64,000 bases of DNA, from contig JAOVFP010000014.1 in assembly GCA_025738555.1 (NCBI GenBank), forward strand, positions 2,790,001-2,854,000, in the 5' to 3' direction. The first letter of the stretch is position 1, and each line of letters opens with the position of its first letter. The stretch comes from Cyathus striatus. Its lineage: Eukaryota > Basidiomycota > Agaricomycetes > Agaricales > Nidulariaceae. Below, piece after piece: positions 13,381 to 25,770 of the stretch. The translations under genes and the position numbers were made by a program. The notes beneath the pieces were generated by a model. It was given only the letters and a program-made list of their open reading frames with translations, made no database searches and was not told where the DNA came from.

Positions 13381-13735
13381 TTATACGGAACTTTCAGGTG
13401 TGCTTTTCGAACCCCCTGCACCATTCCCAACCCCTCCGCGATGTTTATTTTAATGTAATGCAGAGGTATACTTCCAATAGTTTGAACCGGGTTGTTTGCG
13501 TTCTGTGTTTGCATTCCTGCCTCCTTGAGTGACTGGAGTTTTATGCGGACAGTGACAGAATTGAATGTGATACCCCATATATATTACCCAGTGAGTGTTT
13601 AAAATACAGAGGTCGTAAACTGAAGACTTACAACTAACGGTGTAATCCATTCGAGTACAATGTATTGAGAGTTGTCGTATGCGCAGATGGAAACCAAAAG
13701 TATAAATTCCGTCATTATCTGTAGGGCAGCAGACG
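13381..13735 (-). pseudogene. Multi-pass membrane protein, 3' fragment
   Basis: This matches the last two exons of the intact copies: the TEFILLVSICAY segment, the intron with GTAAGT donor, the ITFNSVTVRIKLQS exon and a tail ending at 13381. Homology stops abruptly at 13735, and the next several kilobases are unrelated. The upstream exons are missing, so this is a truncated copy of the gene at 17871-19155. Confidence 0.75.
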
Positions 13736-13990
13736 TGTGATCGGTGACCGGTCATTGGATGATTGATAGATGGGTACGCTTCAGGAGTGCTTGCTGCTTG
13801 TAACAATCAGCTTTTATCGGGGAGACAATCCCGCAGGTACGTTACACTAAGAGATACTATAATGGGGATTTTTTTGAAAAAAGTGTGAAAATTTGGAGTG
13901 GAGGGATGAATAGTAACATCAAAGGTGTAGATATAAATATGAACGTAAAACTGAGAAATAATGAAAAGAGGGCATGCTCAGATTTAGGCA

Positions 13991-14206
13991 CGACTGATAT
14001 ACCATATCAATCAAGAATGTGTTGAATGTCACTTTGAGAACTTGTTCCCATATGACGGCAATTACTATTTATTGTATGAGAATGGGTGTAAAGTCTCTGT
14101 GTGCCGAACATGTGTCGAAGAGCAATATATACCTGATTCGGAAGAAGACTATAAATATCAACACGATCATATCAATATCGATGTATTCATTGGTTTAAAC
14201 CACTAG
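13991..14206 (+). pseudogene. Orphan exon-like frame with two CxxC pairs
   Basis: An open frame of 71 codons without ATG ends at TAG 14204-14206. It encodes ECVECHFENLF, then KVSVCRTCVEEQYIPDSEED, then a hydrophilic tail. Two CxxC pairs about 28 residues apart could form a zinc-binding knuckle. There is no recognisable start or upstream exon, so it may be the last exon of a lost gene or a transposon remnant. Confidence 0.35.
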
Positions 14207-14214
14207 CTAATTAA

Positions 14215-14370
14215 TCAAGCAAGTTGCATCTTCCGGTAAGGCTTACTGACGTGCGAAATTAACTGTGTTAGATATTATTTCGGGTTGAAGTATCAAGCAA
14301 GTTGCATCTTACGGTAAGACATACTGACGTGCGAAATTAACTGTGTCAGATATTATTTCGGGTTGAAGTA
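14215..14370. repeat. 78-bp tandem duplication
   Basis: Two copies of a 78-bp unit (14215-14292 and 14293-14370) differ at only a few positions. Each begins TCAAGCAAGTTGCATCTT and ends TTCGGGTTGAAGTA. Confidence 0.9.
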
Positions 14371-15745
14371 CAATGAAAGTGTGCGTGTATTTGAGAAATG
14401 AAGTTTGTATAAATTAAGATAAGAATGGCTGCGAAGTACTGGTATCACGTCTGTTGAGTCACGCGACGAGAGTAGTTAGTTTAGTTAATACTTAGAATAT
14501 AAATCCCAAATATAATAAACCAACTTAAATCCCGAGGTGCAAAGTCAGTAAGTTCGAGGGGCGCAATTGTATCAAATCCAAATTTAGAACAAGTTAAAAT
14601 TAGAACAACTTAAACTCGGGCTATTCTCGTTCACGCGTCAAAGTATTCAAAGTCAAGTTCAGATTCAATTCAGTATCGCGGTACGTATTTCTCGGTATCA
14701 AAACGTCTCGTAACTATATCTGATTCTCGTCTTTACACACCCTGTCAGTGGGAGGGAAGAATGCCTGGCAGTTCCTGCCTTATTTCTTCCCTCTTCCCCT
14801 ACTATATACATTTTTCTATCTACTTACTTACAAATGGCGTAGTAATAAAATATGATTTATCTTCCGGTCATTTCTCCGGTCCGTGTATAAGGTAATGCGT
14901 TGTCAGCGCCCAGACGGCGGTCAACCAATCGTGCGCATAGACCAACGCGCTCCCATTCTGCAACGCGCGCTCGTTTGAGCGTTCTATCGGTTACCTTCCT
15001 AATCGGGTAATCAGCCGATGCGGCAGCGTCATCCGTTTGTATCAATTTCATTTATGTCAGCCTCTCGGGTCGGGTTTCCGCTCCCGCGTGAACTCCTGAC
15101 TGTTGGGGTACTCGCTCTCTTTCCTTTCTTGCTTCCTTTCCCCACTTCTCGCGCTCTCTCCCTCTGTCTCGCTGTCTCGTTGTCTCATTGTCTCGTCGTT
15201 GCTCAGGCTCACTGTTCTCGTGTTCTGGTGGACTAGGATCTGGGTCTCGTGGTTTGGGCTTTAGGGTTTGGTAAGTCCGTGTTTCTATCAGTCACCACCC
15301 ATTGTATCGCGCGCTGACTTTGTCATTTAGTCAGTTTGTTCGTTCTGGGCTTTTTGGTACTCATGTATTGAATGCAACGTTATTTTAGAAAGGTAAAGTA
15401 ATATATTTTGTTTATTGGTTTAAGAATTTAAAACCAGTACTAACGCGGAGGCATATGTTTTTAATAGTTTTTTATATATCCCTTGTTTAATTATGGGAGG
15501 CGGTGCGGGAACTCAGCCCCTCCCCGCGGTTTCCTTTCTCGACGCGCTCGTTACTGGGGTCTCGAAGTCGAGACACAAGAAGAATTTAATTTTACGGTAC
15601 GTTGCTTTTCTTTTACATGCGTATCACGTCTTACTCTATATCCAACGAACTCATATGGTTTATGATATCATTGCGATAGGCTATGGTACGATAATCTCTG
15701 ATTCCTGTTAATCATCTTTCACTTCATTTGAATATGCTACTGTAG

Positions 15746-17290
15746 TTGCTGCCACAACTTCATTAACATATAATATCGCCTGTTCTTTAGCGGATGAGGT
15801 AGGATGTCTAATAATAACTCGGGATCATGTTATAATATGCCATTTCGTTTCAACAATAGGTGAAATACGTATGGTGGTGGGTTTACCCAGTTATTGTTGC
15901 TTCATCTTTATTTCACGCATCATCTGTAGTGGAATGAAATGGTCACTTCCAAAGCTTCTCTATATAATCACAAGATATTACTGCCCCATCTTTCTCTTGT
16001 AAGCTGTTCTATAACGATACACTCATTATGTATAATATTCTTGACATTTTCTCAGCATTAATTTCTTCTGTCAGCACTGTTGGTTTCACTGTAATCCTAC
16101 CAATGGACTAATGTGTACTAGTATTCGTTTTTGCTGATGCTGAAGATGCATCTATGACAGTAAATATTCTCGAGCTTCCTTAGCTAACCCATAATGTAAA
16201 CTCACGGCTTACGTTCTCAGATGTAACAATTATTTTACTTGGATGACATAACTCTGATATGTCCCTGCAGATGTCAAGCAAACAATTGGTTTCATGGCTG
16301 GTTGTATTTAGCACCTATCTTCGTAGTCTGGAAACTCATATTCATGTTTAATATTAAACATATAGTGCAGGTTTATTAGTAATCAGTGCATCAGTTGATC
16401 TAGTATTTGTACTCCGCGTTTGTGCACTGTATGGAAATTCCAAGCGAGGTGAGCTGCAGTGACAACTATAGCTTAAGATCAAAATTCTGACGTATCGTTG
16501 CAGTTGTTCTGTTTCTTGTACTGGGCTTCATTGGTGGGTATATATAGTTACACTTCGTGTGTATCACATATTTACATATATTGAATTTTTAGTGCAATTC
16601 ACAGTTTGTTATAAACTTAATGGAAAACTCTCGCATAAATGCTGATGTGTCTATGCTCGCTAGGCATTGCTTCTCCATGAGTTTCCTACCATTATCTATG
16701 AATCTACATCTGCATATCTGGATCCCCAGCTTGGATGTCAAAATGCTGATATCACTTTCTATGTGAAATTGCAAAACATATACCTGGGTTTATCACTTGC
16801 TTTTCATGGTATGTCATATTTATTTTATAGGTTCTATCTAATCTTTTTATTGCCAGCCACATTGTTCATATTAACGTTCATAAGAGCTGGGATGGACCTT
16901 ATTTCGGAACGTGGAGGATTGAGAGCCTACGTTCAAAATGAATCTGGCTCTTTCCAGCCACTCATTACAGCAATTATGCACGATGGTGCACTGTTCTTCT
17001 GCGTTATTTTCAGTGATAAATAATATCAAATATCTGTAGAATGATACTCATGTTGATCTTTTCAGTTCTGACAACTGTTTTGGCGATTGCCAGTGTGCAA
17101 AGTTCACTAAATCCGACCTCCATAATCAATGGTATTCTGGCTCCGTAAGTTCCATCATTGGCATCAGTAATTGACAGTCACCTAATGTTATGTGATCAAT
17201 AGTTTTTATTTTGCAACATTGTCATTCGCAGTCAGTAGCTTGCATTGTAATTGAACCAACTTCAAGAAATAATAAAGCTTCCTTCAATAG
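15746..17290 (+). CDS. DUF6533-type multi-pass membrane protein (5' end unresolved)
   Basis: The function is unknown; DUF6533 proteins are Agaricomycete integral membrane proteins with about seven segments. The diagnostic start is visible. An exon ending SLADE (about 15746-15798) joins across an intron to VKYVWWWVYP (from about 15860), giving the family's DEVKYVW motif. Next come KWSLPKLLYIITRYY (15935-15980), an exon with VLRVCALYGNSKR (16400-16450), VVLFLVLGF, an exon with a hydrophobic FYLIFLLPATLFILTF segment (16830-16890), then LITAIMHDGALFF, typical of the family's late segment, and VLTTVLAIASVQ (17070-17110). I cannot place the start codon, and the last exon (about 17205-17260) is uncertain. 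It is a different family from the flanking minus-strand membrane genes. Confidence 0.6.
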
Positions 17291-17870
17291 GGATCCGAAT
17301 TGATACTAAAGCTTAGAAAGATTTCAGAGTTGGATGAAAATAACGATTCAACAGCAACTCACTCAATCTTTTTCGTGAGATCAGGTCGAGATTGGAGGTT
17401 GGATGATACAGAGGATATGAACAGTGATGGACCTGTGAATGAAAGCATGTTGTATCTGAATATTTGAATATAATGTTCACTATATCTGTATGTAGCCAGG
17501 TGACCTGTTACCTGTTTATTTCATCTCTACCCAAGGTTTGCTATCTTTCTCTTTTCTGTACTATTTTGTATTGGATCCCTCCGAGTATAAACAAAACAAC
17601 AGTTCAATGAGTACCTTAGAAAGTGAATGGGCACATCATTAAACAACACTGCTGACACCTTCAGGGGAATGATTGCTCTGCGTCACAACGACCCACAGTA
17701 CCCAAAAGACTTCCTATACTCACTAGCCATCTTTCATCAGCTGCACAATCACCATGCTTCACCTGGATCCAAGTAATAGTTTTTATCTAATAAAAAATAC
17801 ACACTGAAAAATAAAGACTAATTGTGCATGTTTCGAGACTCCCGAAATTTCCCTTCGAGAAACCATGTCA

Positions 17871-19155
17871 TTACACGGAACTTTCAGGTGTACTTTTCGA
17901 ATCTTCTGCATCATTCTCAACTTCTTTCGTAATGTTTATTTTAATGTGACGTAGAGGCATACTTCCAATAGTTTGAATGGGGTTGTTTTCATTCTGTGTC
18001 TGCATTCCTGCCTCCTTGAGTGACTGGAGTTTTATGCGGACAGTGACAGAGTTGAATGTTATACCCTATATACAACCCAGGACCTGTTTAAAATTCATAG
18101 AGGTCATAAACTAAAGACTTACAACTAATGGTGTAATCCATTCAAGTACAATATATTCAGCGTTGCTGTATGCGCAGATGGAAACCAAAAGTATAAATTC
18201 TGTTATTATCTGTAGAGCAGCAGACTCTATCAAAATCCACATGATAGAGAGCAATTTTCCTTTTCCAACATGGTAATCGGTTGCATTTCGGTGTGTAGTC
18301 CAGATCCGGTAGCTCATGAGTCCAACAGTAATAACACTCAAAGCAAAGGCAACTGAGACGTATGTCTGGACCAACCTGTCAAACACAATACCACTGAAAA
18401 TAGATCCTACCATAGTATACATTACAGCCCAAATGAAGGAACCAACAACTATTCATAAATGAAAGCATGAGGTTATTAGTAGGGCATCGAAAACTGGCGA
18501 TGAATGCATACTTATATTAATTGTAAGTAATACAATTGGTAAAACAACGATCTTCCAGTCGTAACTCCATAGTACCCATGTACAATATATCTAACAGTTT
18601 GTTATAGCATTACTATGCAGACATGTAAAGAGGAAACTCACAGCCGCAGCACTACCAAGATCTTGTTGAATTCCAAGAAGAACGTCTTTTAGAATATAGT
18701 GCCAAGCCGTTTGATAGCCAAGGTATGTATTTGGTCCAGAGGGAGCGGGACGTTTATCAATGTAGCCTTGGAGAAGGCGGTAACAGTTAATAGCGAGGTG
18801 AAATGTTGCGATAAGAAACATAACAGCAGAGATGCTTATCATGACCTTCAAGAGTTCATTAACTTGCTTCTACTCAGAGATAAAAATTTAATTACCGACG
18901 TATGATTGTTCTGTCTTCTTTGGTTATAGGTGGGATTAAAATACAAGTACAATGTTGCTGCAAAGAGGCATAGAAAAAGACCTGCATGTGAACTTCAGAA
19001 TCTTATACTGTAACCAGCCTGTACCAAAACCTTACCATATAACAATCCCTGAAGTCAAAGAGCTAACATTCAGCTGTTGTGTATCTCATGCGAGCTGGTC
19101 TTACCTCAAAGTAAGCAGAGATAAGGTATGCTTTTTCGAGAGAAATTTGACCCAT
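17871..19155 (-). CDS. Multi-pass membrane protein, copy 3 (intact)
   Basis: Paralogue of 6381-7677 with the same exon plan. ATG at 19155-19153 starts MGQISLEKAY, and a 13-nt micro-exon near 19044 gives EGLLYGLF. The following exons carry VMISISAVMFLIATF, IYCTWVLWSYDWK and LIESAALQIITEFILL, and a last exon carries ITFNSVTVRIKLQS and ends at TAA 17873-17871. All joins keep frame. The loop between segments differs from copy 2: FIWAVMYTMVGSIFSG replaces LISASLYNKAG. This is the largest divergence between the copies. Function is unknown. Confidence 0.75.
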
Positions 19156-20929
19156 AGTTAAGGTGCAGCTTTAATGTTCTCAGAGGGGAACGAAAGACAT
19201 CATACAGGAATTTGTAAGTGTGATGGGCTTTTGCCTCGTATTATAGGGATCAGGACACTCATACACTGCACATCAGATCAAGGCGGTGGTACGAGGCAGT
19301 TCTGGGGCGCGCCAAGTTGCATTAATATATTTAAGTTCAATGTATAAATGAACCAACATTTCTGAAAGGCAATGGCTGTTGACTTTGATTGGTTGGTTGA
19401 TATACATCTCTTTGCAAGCGTCCATGATGTAGAAATCCTAGGGTGATTCACTCAGTGCTGTGAACAACAGCTTATATATTAGATAAGTACCTAGAGTGAT
19501 TCACTAGGTAATTGTAAGTAAACGATACAGTATGTACAAGTAAGAAACTCATCTCAGCGCTGTGAACAACGGCTGAGGTGTACTAGCTAAAGTACAAGCT
19601 TTATATACGTTACGAGTCCTTTACTCCGGGATAATGGAGTAAATTACGTAGAAGGGAAGGTGTGTGGCACAGAGTGTGCTGTGCAACACTATAGCAGTAC
19701 ATTATAAGTATGTTTCAGCACAGGAGAAGAGGGCGGAATAGTGAAACTGTATAGTACAATAGATATAATACATTTACCTTGCCGCACAAAGAACGTATGA
19801 CCTTGGTGGCAAGGTGGTGGCTGCTGGGTGAATATGAGCGGGCGCGGTCTAACAGAAAGCGGGAACGCTAGTCGGACTTGGAGGCGTTTGCATAATCCAA
19901 CACATGATTCATTGTATAGACATCAATAAGTGGTATATGTTTAATATTTATATCGTACGCTCATTCTACGTAGTAATACTCCGATATAGTACCTCAAGTG
20001 TGCCCAAGACGACAGAGAAGCAAAATTTGAATGAATGTGAACATGTTGCATATGTCTTTTCATTTGTAAGTCGGGTTCCCGGCATATCGGTCAGCGTCTT
20101 ATATCATCCACCATGATCGCATATGGTGTCCTTTATAGCTCTTCTAACTGTTGCGACATGAACAGCACTATTAACATGCATCTATCGAATTCTCATGCCA
20201 TGATTATCGGATTCGGATGATATTTGCCGGAGAGCTATCTCCTAGGCACTATATGCACTACCGTTTCTGCTCTGGTTCTTCGGGCCTCATGTGTCAGTGC
20301 TGTTCTTCGATCATCGCATGTTCATTACTCAGTTCAACTACCCATGACTAATATGTACTGCTTTTCATATTCACTCAGCACTCAGCACTCAAGTCACTTT
20401 TATCAAAGATTCGGTTATAATTCTAAAGGTCCACAATGTTTTAATGTGGCACATAAGCTGAGAGAATTGGCATGTCTTATAATCGACCAGTCACTGAAAT
20501 ATGTAAGGAAAAAAAAGTCGATAATTCTAAGACGATAATAGTTGTGGGTTCTCAGCTTATAAGTTATCATCGATTCATCTGTAATGCAGTAACGATGATC
20601 TGAGCTGAAACTTTGACTCAGCTTTTATGAAATGAATCACTGAGCGCTATAAACATACATCTTACCTAGCGAGGATAAATCTGATAAATTCTTAATGGTA
20701 TACCTGTCCGTTCGAATGCATCATTTAGCCAAGTTTAAATGCGTTTCTGAGAAGGCCGTGTTATTATAGGCTATTATTGTAAGGATCGATTACGAGGAAG
20801 GAGACAATGCTTGGCTCATTCGCACCACAATAATAATATCCATGGGAAGATTGATGAAAGGACGGGAGTGGTATCCTATCATCGATTTTACGCTTTCTAG
20901 GATAAGGCTTGTGTGATGTGGTTAATCGC
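19156..20929. repeat. Duplicated spacer, copy 3, interrupted by a solo LTR
   Basis: It matches spacer copy 2 (7690-8208 and 9120-9950) and ends abruptly at about 20929, after the GTTAATCGC segment that in copy 2 continues at 9945. The downstream sequence belongs to the KDZ-associated region, so 20929/20930 is an insertion or rearrangement edge. Confidence 0.6.
19428..19902. mobile_element. Solo LTR, 475 bp
   Basis: The insert begins TGTAGAAATCC and ends AATCCAACA, the TG..CA ends of an LTR. It is flanked by the 5-bp direct repeat CATGA (19423-19427 and 19903-19907). The paralogous spacer near 7945-7955 is uninterrupted and has one copy. There is no internal retrotransposon, so this is a solo LTR left by recombination. 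Inside, a short segment with TGATTCACT and GCTGTGAACAAC is repeated in tandem near 19450 and 19560. Confidence 0.85.
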
Positions 20930-20947
20930 CAGTACTTTGCACTCCCC

Positions 20948-21320
20948 CCCCCCTTCACCATGAATTCATGTGAATTTCACATGAAAGGCAGAAATTCATG
21001 TGAATTTCACATGAATTTCACCAATTTAGGGTATATTTCTCATGAAATTCACATGAAATTACATGAATTTCACATGAATTTCACCTTCACATACAATATT
21101 CCAAAACCATCAAATTTAAGTGAAAATTAGGTGAAGGTGAGGTGAAGGTGAGGTGAAAGTTAGGTGAAATTTCACATTGAAAATTAGGTGAAATTCACAT
21201 GAAATTCACATGAAATTCATGTGAATATTAGATGAATTATAGGCTATTTCACATTGAAAATTAGGTGTCATTCATGTGAATTTTACATGAATATTAGATG
21301 AATTATAGGCTATTTAGTAC
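20948..21320. repeat. TTCACATGAA palindromic repeat cluster
   Basis: After a run of C (20944-20953), the palindromic motif TTCACATGAA / TTCATGTGAA occurs more than ten times to about 21290, with GTGAAGGTGAGGTGAAGGTG near 21130. Such clusters are common near the ends of fungal DNA transposons. It lies on the 3' side of the CxC5/CxC6 gene, close to the edge with the duplicated spacer, and may be subterminal repeats of the KDZ-type element carrying that gene. No matching cluster was found near 31 kb. Confidence 0.6.
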
Positions 21321-21497
21321 TGATAAAGATAAGTACAATTAACATATAGTTTTACACAAGTACATTTGTATTATAGAAGTTTACCTTATGATACTTAGAA
21401 TAAAATAAAGTTTACTTAAAATGTGACAAATTATAGTGAAACCAAACTAATCATTTAATGCTCTACACAAAATAGTCTACAATTTACAATTTACAAC

Positions 21498-23617
21498 CTA
21501 CATGTACTCTTCCTCCTCATTTTCAAATAAATCCCTACTCAACCTTACCATTCTTTTTTGCTGCTTGTTCAATACATGCTGTGTGTGATAAAACAACATA
21601 GCATGCAAAAACCAGTTAAAGTTTGATACAGTCATTCTTTTCAGTATTGATTCAAATCCACCAAGCCAAGCATTGAGTTGTTCACAAGCCTTTAATAATA
21701 TTAATATTGAATACAACTTAAAGTACTTAAGCTCACCTGTGTATTAAAAGCTCTTTTGAAATATGGATTTCCATTATGATCATGATCAATTACTACAAGA
21801 TTAGGAGCAGAACCATCATTAGGTGCAGGATTGCAGTATGTACAGCAAAGATCATCATCTGCTTTATGGTTTGTATAGTGATAACTGTCAACAACAAATC
21901 GACTTGTATCAAGCCAAATATGATGAATGGCATTGTTTACAATGAAACGAAGAACAAGACATGCTTTATCAATGCATATATATGCTGGTCGTAATTTAGG
22001 ATCAGGAAAAACCATATTTAAAAATTCCAAAATATGTCTTGAGGATTCAGACTTGACAAATTTTGTCCATGCAATGACAACACCACATGGAGCACAAATT
22101 GTCTCTACACAGTAATAACGGTTTGGAGAAAAGTATGTTTTACGAGTATAAAAATCATCATTATTCTGTTCTTCATCATGTGGCTGATTGGTATGATTTA
22201 TTCTAGGTAGCCAAGACAAATTCTCATTGTGATGTTGTAATGCTCGTCTTAGTCCAGAAAGACCTGCTGAGCTGTAATTTGAACGGTGTTTATTCCATAT
22301 TTCTTGATGAGTTTCACATGCTTCAGTACCATGAACCTTCTGTCTGGTACAATCTTTCACACGACACTTTGCTCCATGTTGAATATTATGATATCCACAG
22401 AATACACCACCACGGTGATTGGTTACATTAGCAGAACAGCCTTCCATTGCACAGTGAACTGGTCCCATTACAACACCATCAATAACAACCATTTTTACTG
22501 GAGAAGCCATTTCAGATGCTGCATTATTGTTTATATTATTCATAGTATCTGCAGTTGATTTATGTGGTTGAGTACACTCTGCACAGCTGTGGTTTGAAGC
22601 CAGATTTATTCTTCCACTCTCTCCAAGATATTCATATGCTTTTATAGTAACATCTTTAGTGGATAGACCATCATGAACCACAAATTGTTTATTGGATGCT
22701 GTGCTCACATTGCGAATTGATTTTTCTATAAATGCATCCCAAACTTGTCGGCGACTTAACTCATTATTATCACCATAGCTATTTGTCCAGAACTCTGCAT
22801 AAGCAGCAGTAGATGCATGAAAACTATATGTGGCATTCATAACTGCTTTTGAGAATACACGATCTACCCATAAATGTGTCCCAATTTTAACATAGCGTGC
22901 ATTATTCAAATATTCTGTCTGGGGCTCTTGACCATTAATATTAATATGCTTATGATCTGCATAGTAAATTGTATTACAATTTGAGCAATGACCAGTTAAT
23001 ATATATGTGTTGTAGTACAATTTTGTTCCTTCAATTAAAGTAACTTTAGGAATATTAGAATATTTTGAATTTTGTCTTAATGAATGACCTTCACAAGATA
23101 CTGTAACACATCGCATAGATGTTGGGCATACAAGACATACAGGAGTAATTTTTTTCTCAGAAATAGGCCCAAGTTCCTGGGTAAATCCATCATCATCATA
23201 AGGATGCAGCTTTAAAAATTTTGCAAATTTATCCAGCTTAATTGCAATTTCAGAAATTATTTCATCATCATCAACTATGGTTGGAATCTCATTATCTGAA
23301 AATAAATACTTTGTTTTATCACCAAGAACAGTTTGAACAGTAGTTGCTAATACATTCATCCAACTTGAGATTTGAGTTCTTCTTCGATCATTTCCTTCAC
23401 GATACTGCTGCCTTGCATGCAGATTTAGCAATTCAACATTTTTTGTTAATGTAAATAGCAGAAATAAAACAGTTGATAAGCTTATTTTTGAACCAAATGT
23501 TTCTTGAATAAATGAACTAAATTTAGCAAACTTCAGCATAGGAAATTCTTGTTCAGGTCCAATACCATAAGTCATAGGTAAATATGCTAGTGCAATCAAC
23601 CAATAATATTGCATCAC
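21498..23617 (-). CDS. CxC5/CxC6-type cysteine-cluster protein associated with KDZ transposons
   Basis: CxC5 and CxC6 clusters are known from proteins encoded beside Kyakuja-Dileera-Zisupton transposases in fungi; their exact role is not established. The long exon (23617-21737) has a hydrophobic N-terminal helical part, then a first cysteine region with CLVCPTSMRC and GHCSNCN. The middle carries CAECTQPH, then a second region with CAMEGC, FCGYH, CRVKDCTR and ACETHQ. The C-terminal half carries YYCVETICAPCG and CCTYCNP. A 47-nt intron (21690-21736, GTGAGC..AAAG) joins in phase 0 to a last exon ending at TAG 21500-21498 (AWLGGFESILKRMT). The start is uncertain: methionines near 23614 or 23540 are alternatives, or an upstream exon may exist. 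No KDZ transposase gene is in the window. Confidence 0.85.
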
Positions 23618-24047
23618 TATTGCATAATAGATTTGAAGAAGCCATACACAGATATAGAGAAAACTAAAAGTACATTGGATACAAATTTAAAAGTAAAACA
23701 TGCTATCTTTCACAACTTTACTTACTTATTCTTTATACCAGATCCTTTCTTACCCTTTCCCCCCTCTGCTTTCTGCTTTCCCTTTCCAGCACTAATACCC
23801 TTCTTTTTCTTAATCCAGTTTTCCAAGTCTGTTCTAGTGAATCCTGCTGTCTTCTCCAATCCCCATAACTCATGAGTTGCTTTATTATCTGGTGGGGTTG
23901 CAGTACTCAACCACTCTTCCATGTCAGGGTAGTTGGATACAAATTTAAGAACTTTATCCCAATGATGCCAAGCAGTCCCAGCAGCTCCAAACATTGTGTG
24001 TAAGTCTCTCATAATTGGCTTATCCATATCAGAGGGCCACATCTGTG

Positions 24048-25770
24048 AGTGGTGTCAGCCAAAATTATCATTAAACGTCTAGGTTTAATGATAATGGTAA
24101 TCATTAAACCTCTGGCTTATATGAGTGCAGTATTTATTATATGTATGAACAGGATTATTCATAAGTAATCATTGTCTATAATACTATTATGTGTACTATT
24201 GTTACACATACTCATATGTACTCATTACTTCATGTTTCTCATTATTAGTGTACTACTATTACTATTATGAGTACTCATAAGTACTCATTACTGGAAGTTT
24301 CTTATTGTTATATTGAATATTAGTATGGATGGTTAGGTGATCATAAACAATCATTAATCTGTACTAATTGAATATTATATGAATAGCTAGGTGATCATAA
24401 ACAATCATTAATCTGTACTAATTGAATATTGCTATTATATGAATGGCTAGATGATCATAAACAATCATTAATTTGTACTAATTGAATATGGCTATTGTAT
24501 GAATGGCTAGGTGATCATAAACAATCATTAATCTGTACTAATTGAATATGACTATTGTATGAATGGTTAGATGATCATAAACAATCATTGATTTTTCTAA
24601 TTGAATATAGTGATCATTAGTGATCATTGAGGGTTTGAAGAGTATATTCACCTACTGTTACTAGTTGTATGGTGATCATAAGTGATCATTAAGCATTTGA
24701 AAAGTATATTTATGTATCTACTATTACTAATCCAATAGTGATCATAAGTGATCATTGAATATTGCAAGGGTATATTAGTATATTATTAATACTAGTAAAT
24801 CCACAGCATCACATTTGTCACGTTCTTACTGCGCGTCACATACGTCACGCTTGTTCCCGCGCATCGCGATTGTCACGTTCTTACGCGCGTCACATCTGTC
24901 ACACATATTCCCGCGCATGAGGATTGTCACACTCTTACTGCGCGTCACATCTGTCACACATATTCCCGCGCATGGGGATTGTCACGTTCCTCCCGCGCGT
25001 CACACATGTCACACATATTCCCGCGCATGGGGATTGTCACGTTCCTCCCGCGCGTCACACATGTCACACATATTCCCGCGCATGGGGATTGTCACGCTCT
25101 TACCGCGCGTCACATCTGTCACACATATTCCCGCGCATGGGGATTGTCACACTCTTACTGCGCGTCACATCTGTCACACATATTCGCGCGCATGGGGATT
25201 GTCACGTTCCTTCCGCGCGTCACACATGTCACATATATTCCCGCGCATCGCATTTATCACGTTCTTACGCGCGTCACACCTGTCACACATATTCCCGCGC
25301 ATGGGGATTGTCACGCTCTTACTGCGCGTCACATCTGTCACACATATTCCCGCGCATGGGGATTGTCACGTTCTTCTTGCGCGTCACATATGTCACACAT
25401 ATTCCCGCGCTTCACATTTGTCACGTTCTTCTCGCGCATCACCTCTGTCACACTTATTCCCGCGCATCGCATTTGTCACGTTCGTCTCGCGTGTCACATA
25501 TGTCACACATATTCCCACGCATCGCATTTGTCACCCCTCCCCGCGTGTCACATATGTCACACATATTCCCGCGCATCGCATTTGTCACATTCTTCTCACA
25601 CATCACATATGCCACGCTTTTCACACATGTGACACATTTGTCACGATTGTCACGCTATTCACGCGCGTCACGTTTTTGATTGATGTCACGAGTCACATAT
25701 GTCACATTCTTCACATGCATCACATATGTGATGTCTTTGATATGTGTCACATGTCACATTTGTCATAACT
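24048..25770 (+). repeat. Left inverted arm of the 5.2 kb element
   Basis: Outer domain 24048-24800 holds four to five copies of a roughly 60-bp unit with GATCATAAACAATCATTAAT, then TGATCATAAGTGATCATT units. Inner domain 24818-25770 has about 14 copies of a roughly 55-bp unit containing CGCGTCACATCTGTCACAC and CCCGCGCATGGGGATT. Because the repeat is read open in all three frames, it yields three overlapping open frames of 217-317 codons that are not genes. Confidence 0.9.

Larger units (their letters stand above)
13736..15745. other. Unique interval between duplicated units; no complete gene
   Basis: AT-rich to 14.4 kb, then mixed. It holds a short orphan coding stretch (13991-14206), a 78-bp tandem duplication and a run of TGTCTC-type repeats near 15160-15200. 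The stretch 14452-14738 starts TGTTGAGTCACG and ends TTACA like a solo LTR but has no target duplication, so it is not called. Confidence 0.5.

Noticed and set aside
14452..14738. Possible solo LTR (TGTTGAGTC..TTTACA)
   Set aside because: The ends are plausible, but no 4-6 bp flanking duplication is seen and no second copy or empty site is in the window.
24818..25620. CRISPR-like array of regularly spaced repeats
   Set aside because: Units are contiguous and vary gradually, with no unique spacers, in a eukaryotic intron-rich context; it is a minisatellite.
24815..25768. Three overlapping long open frames (217-317 codons) rich in H, S, R, C and T
   Set aside because: They are translations of one tandem repeat of about 55 bp in all three frames; the same occurs on the minus strand at 27241-28420. 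There is no splice or start context.
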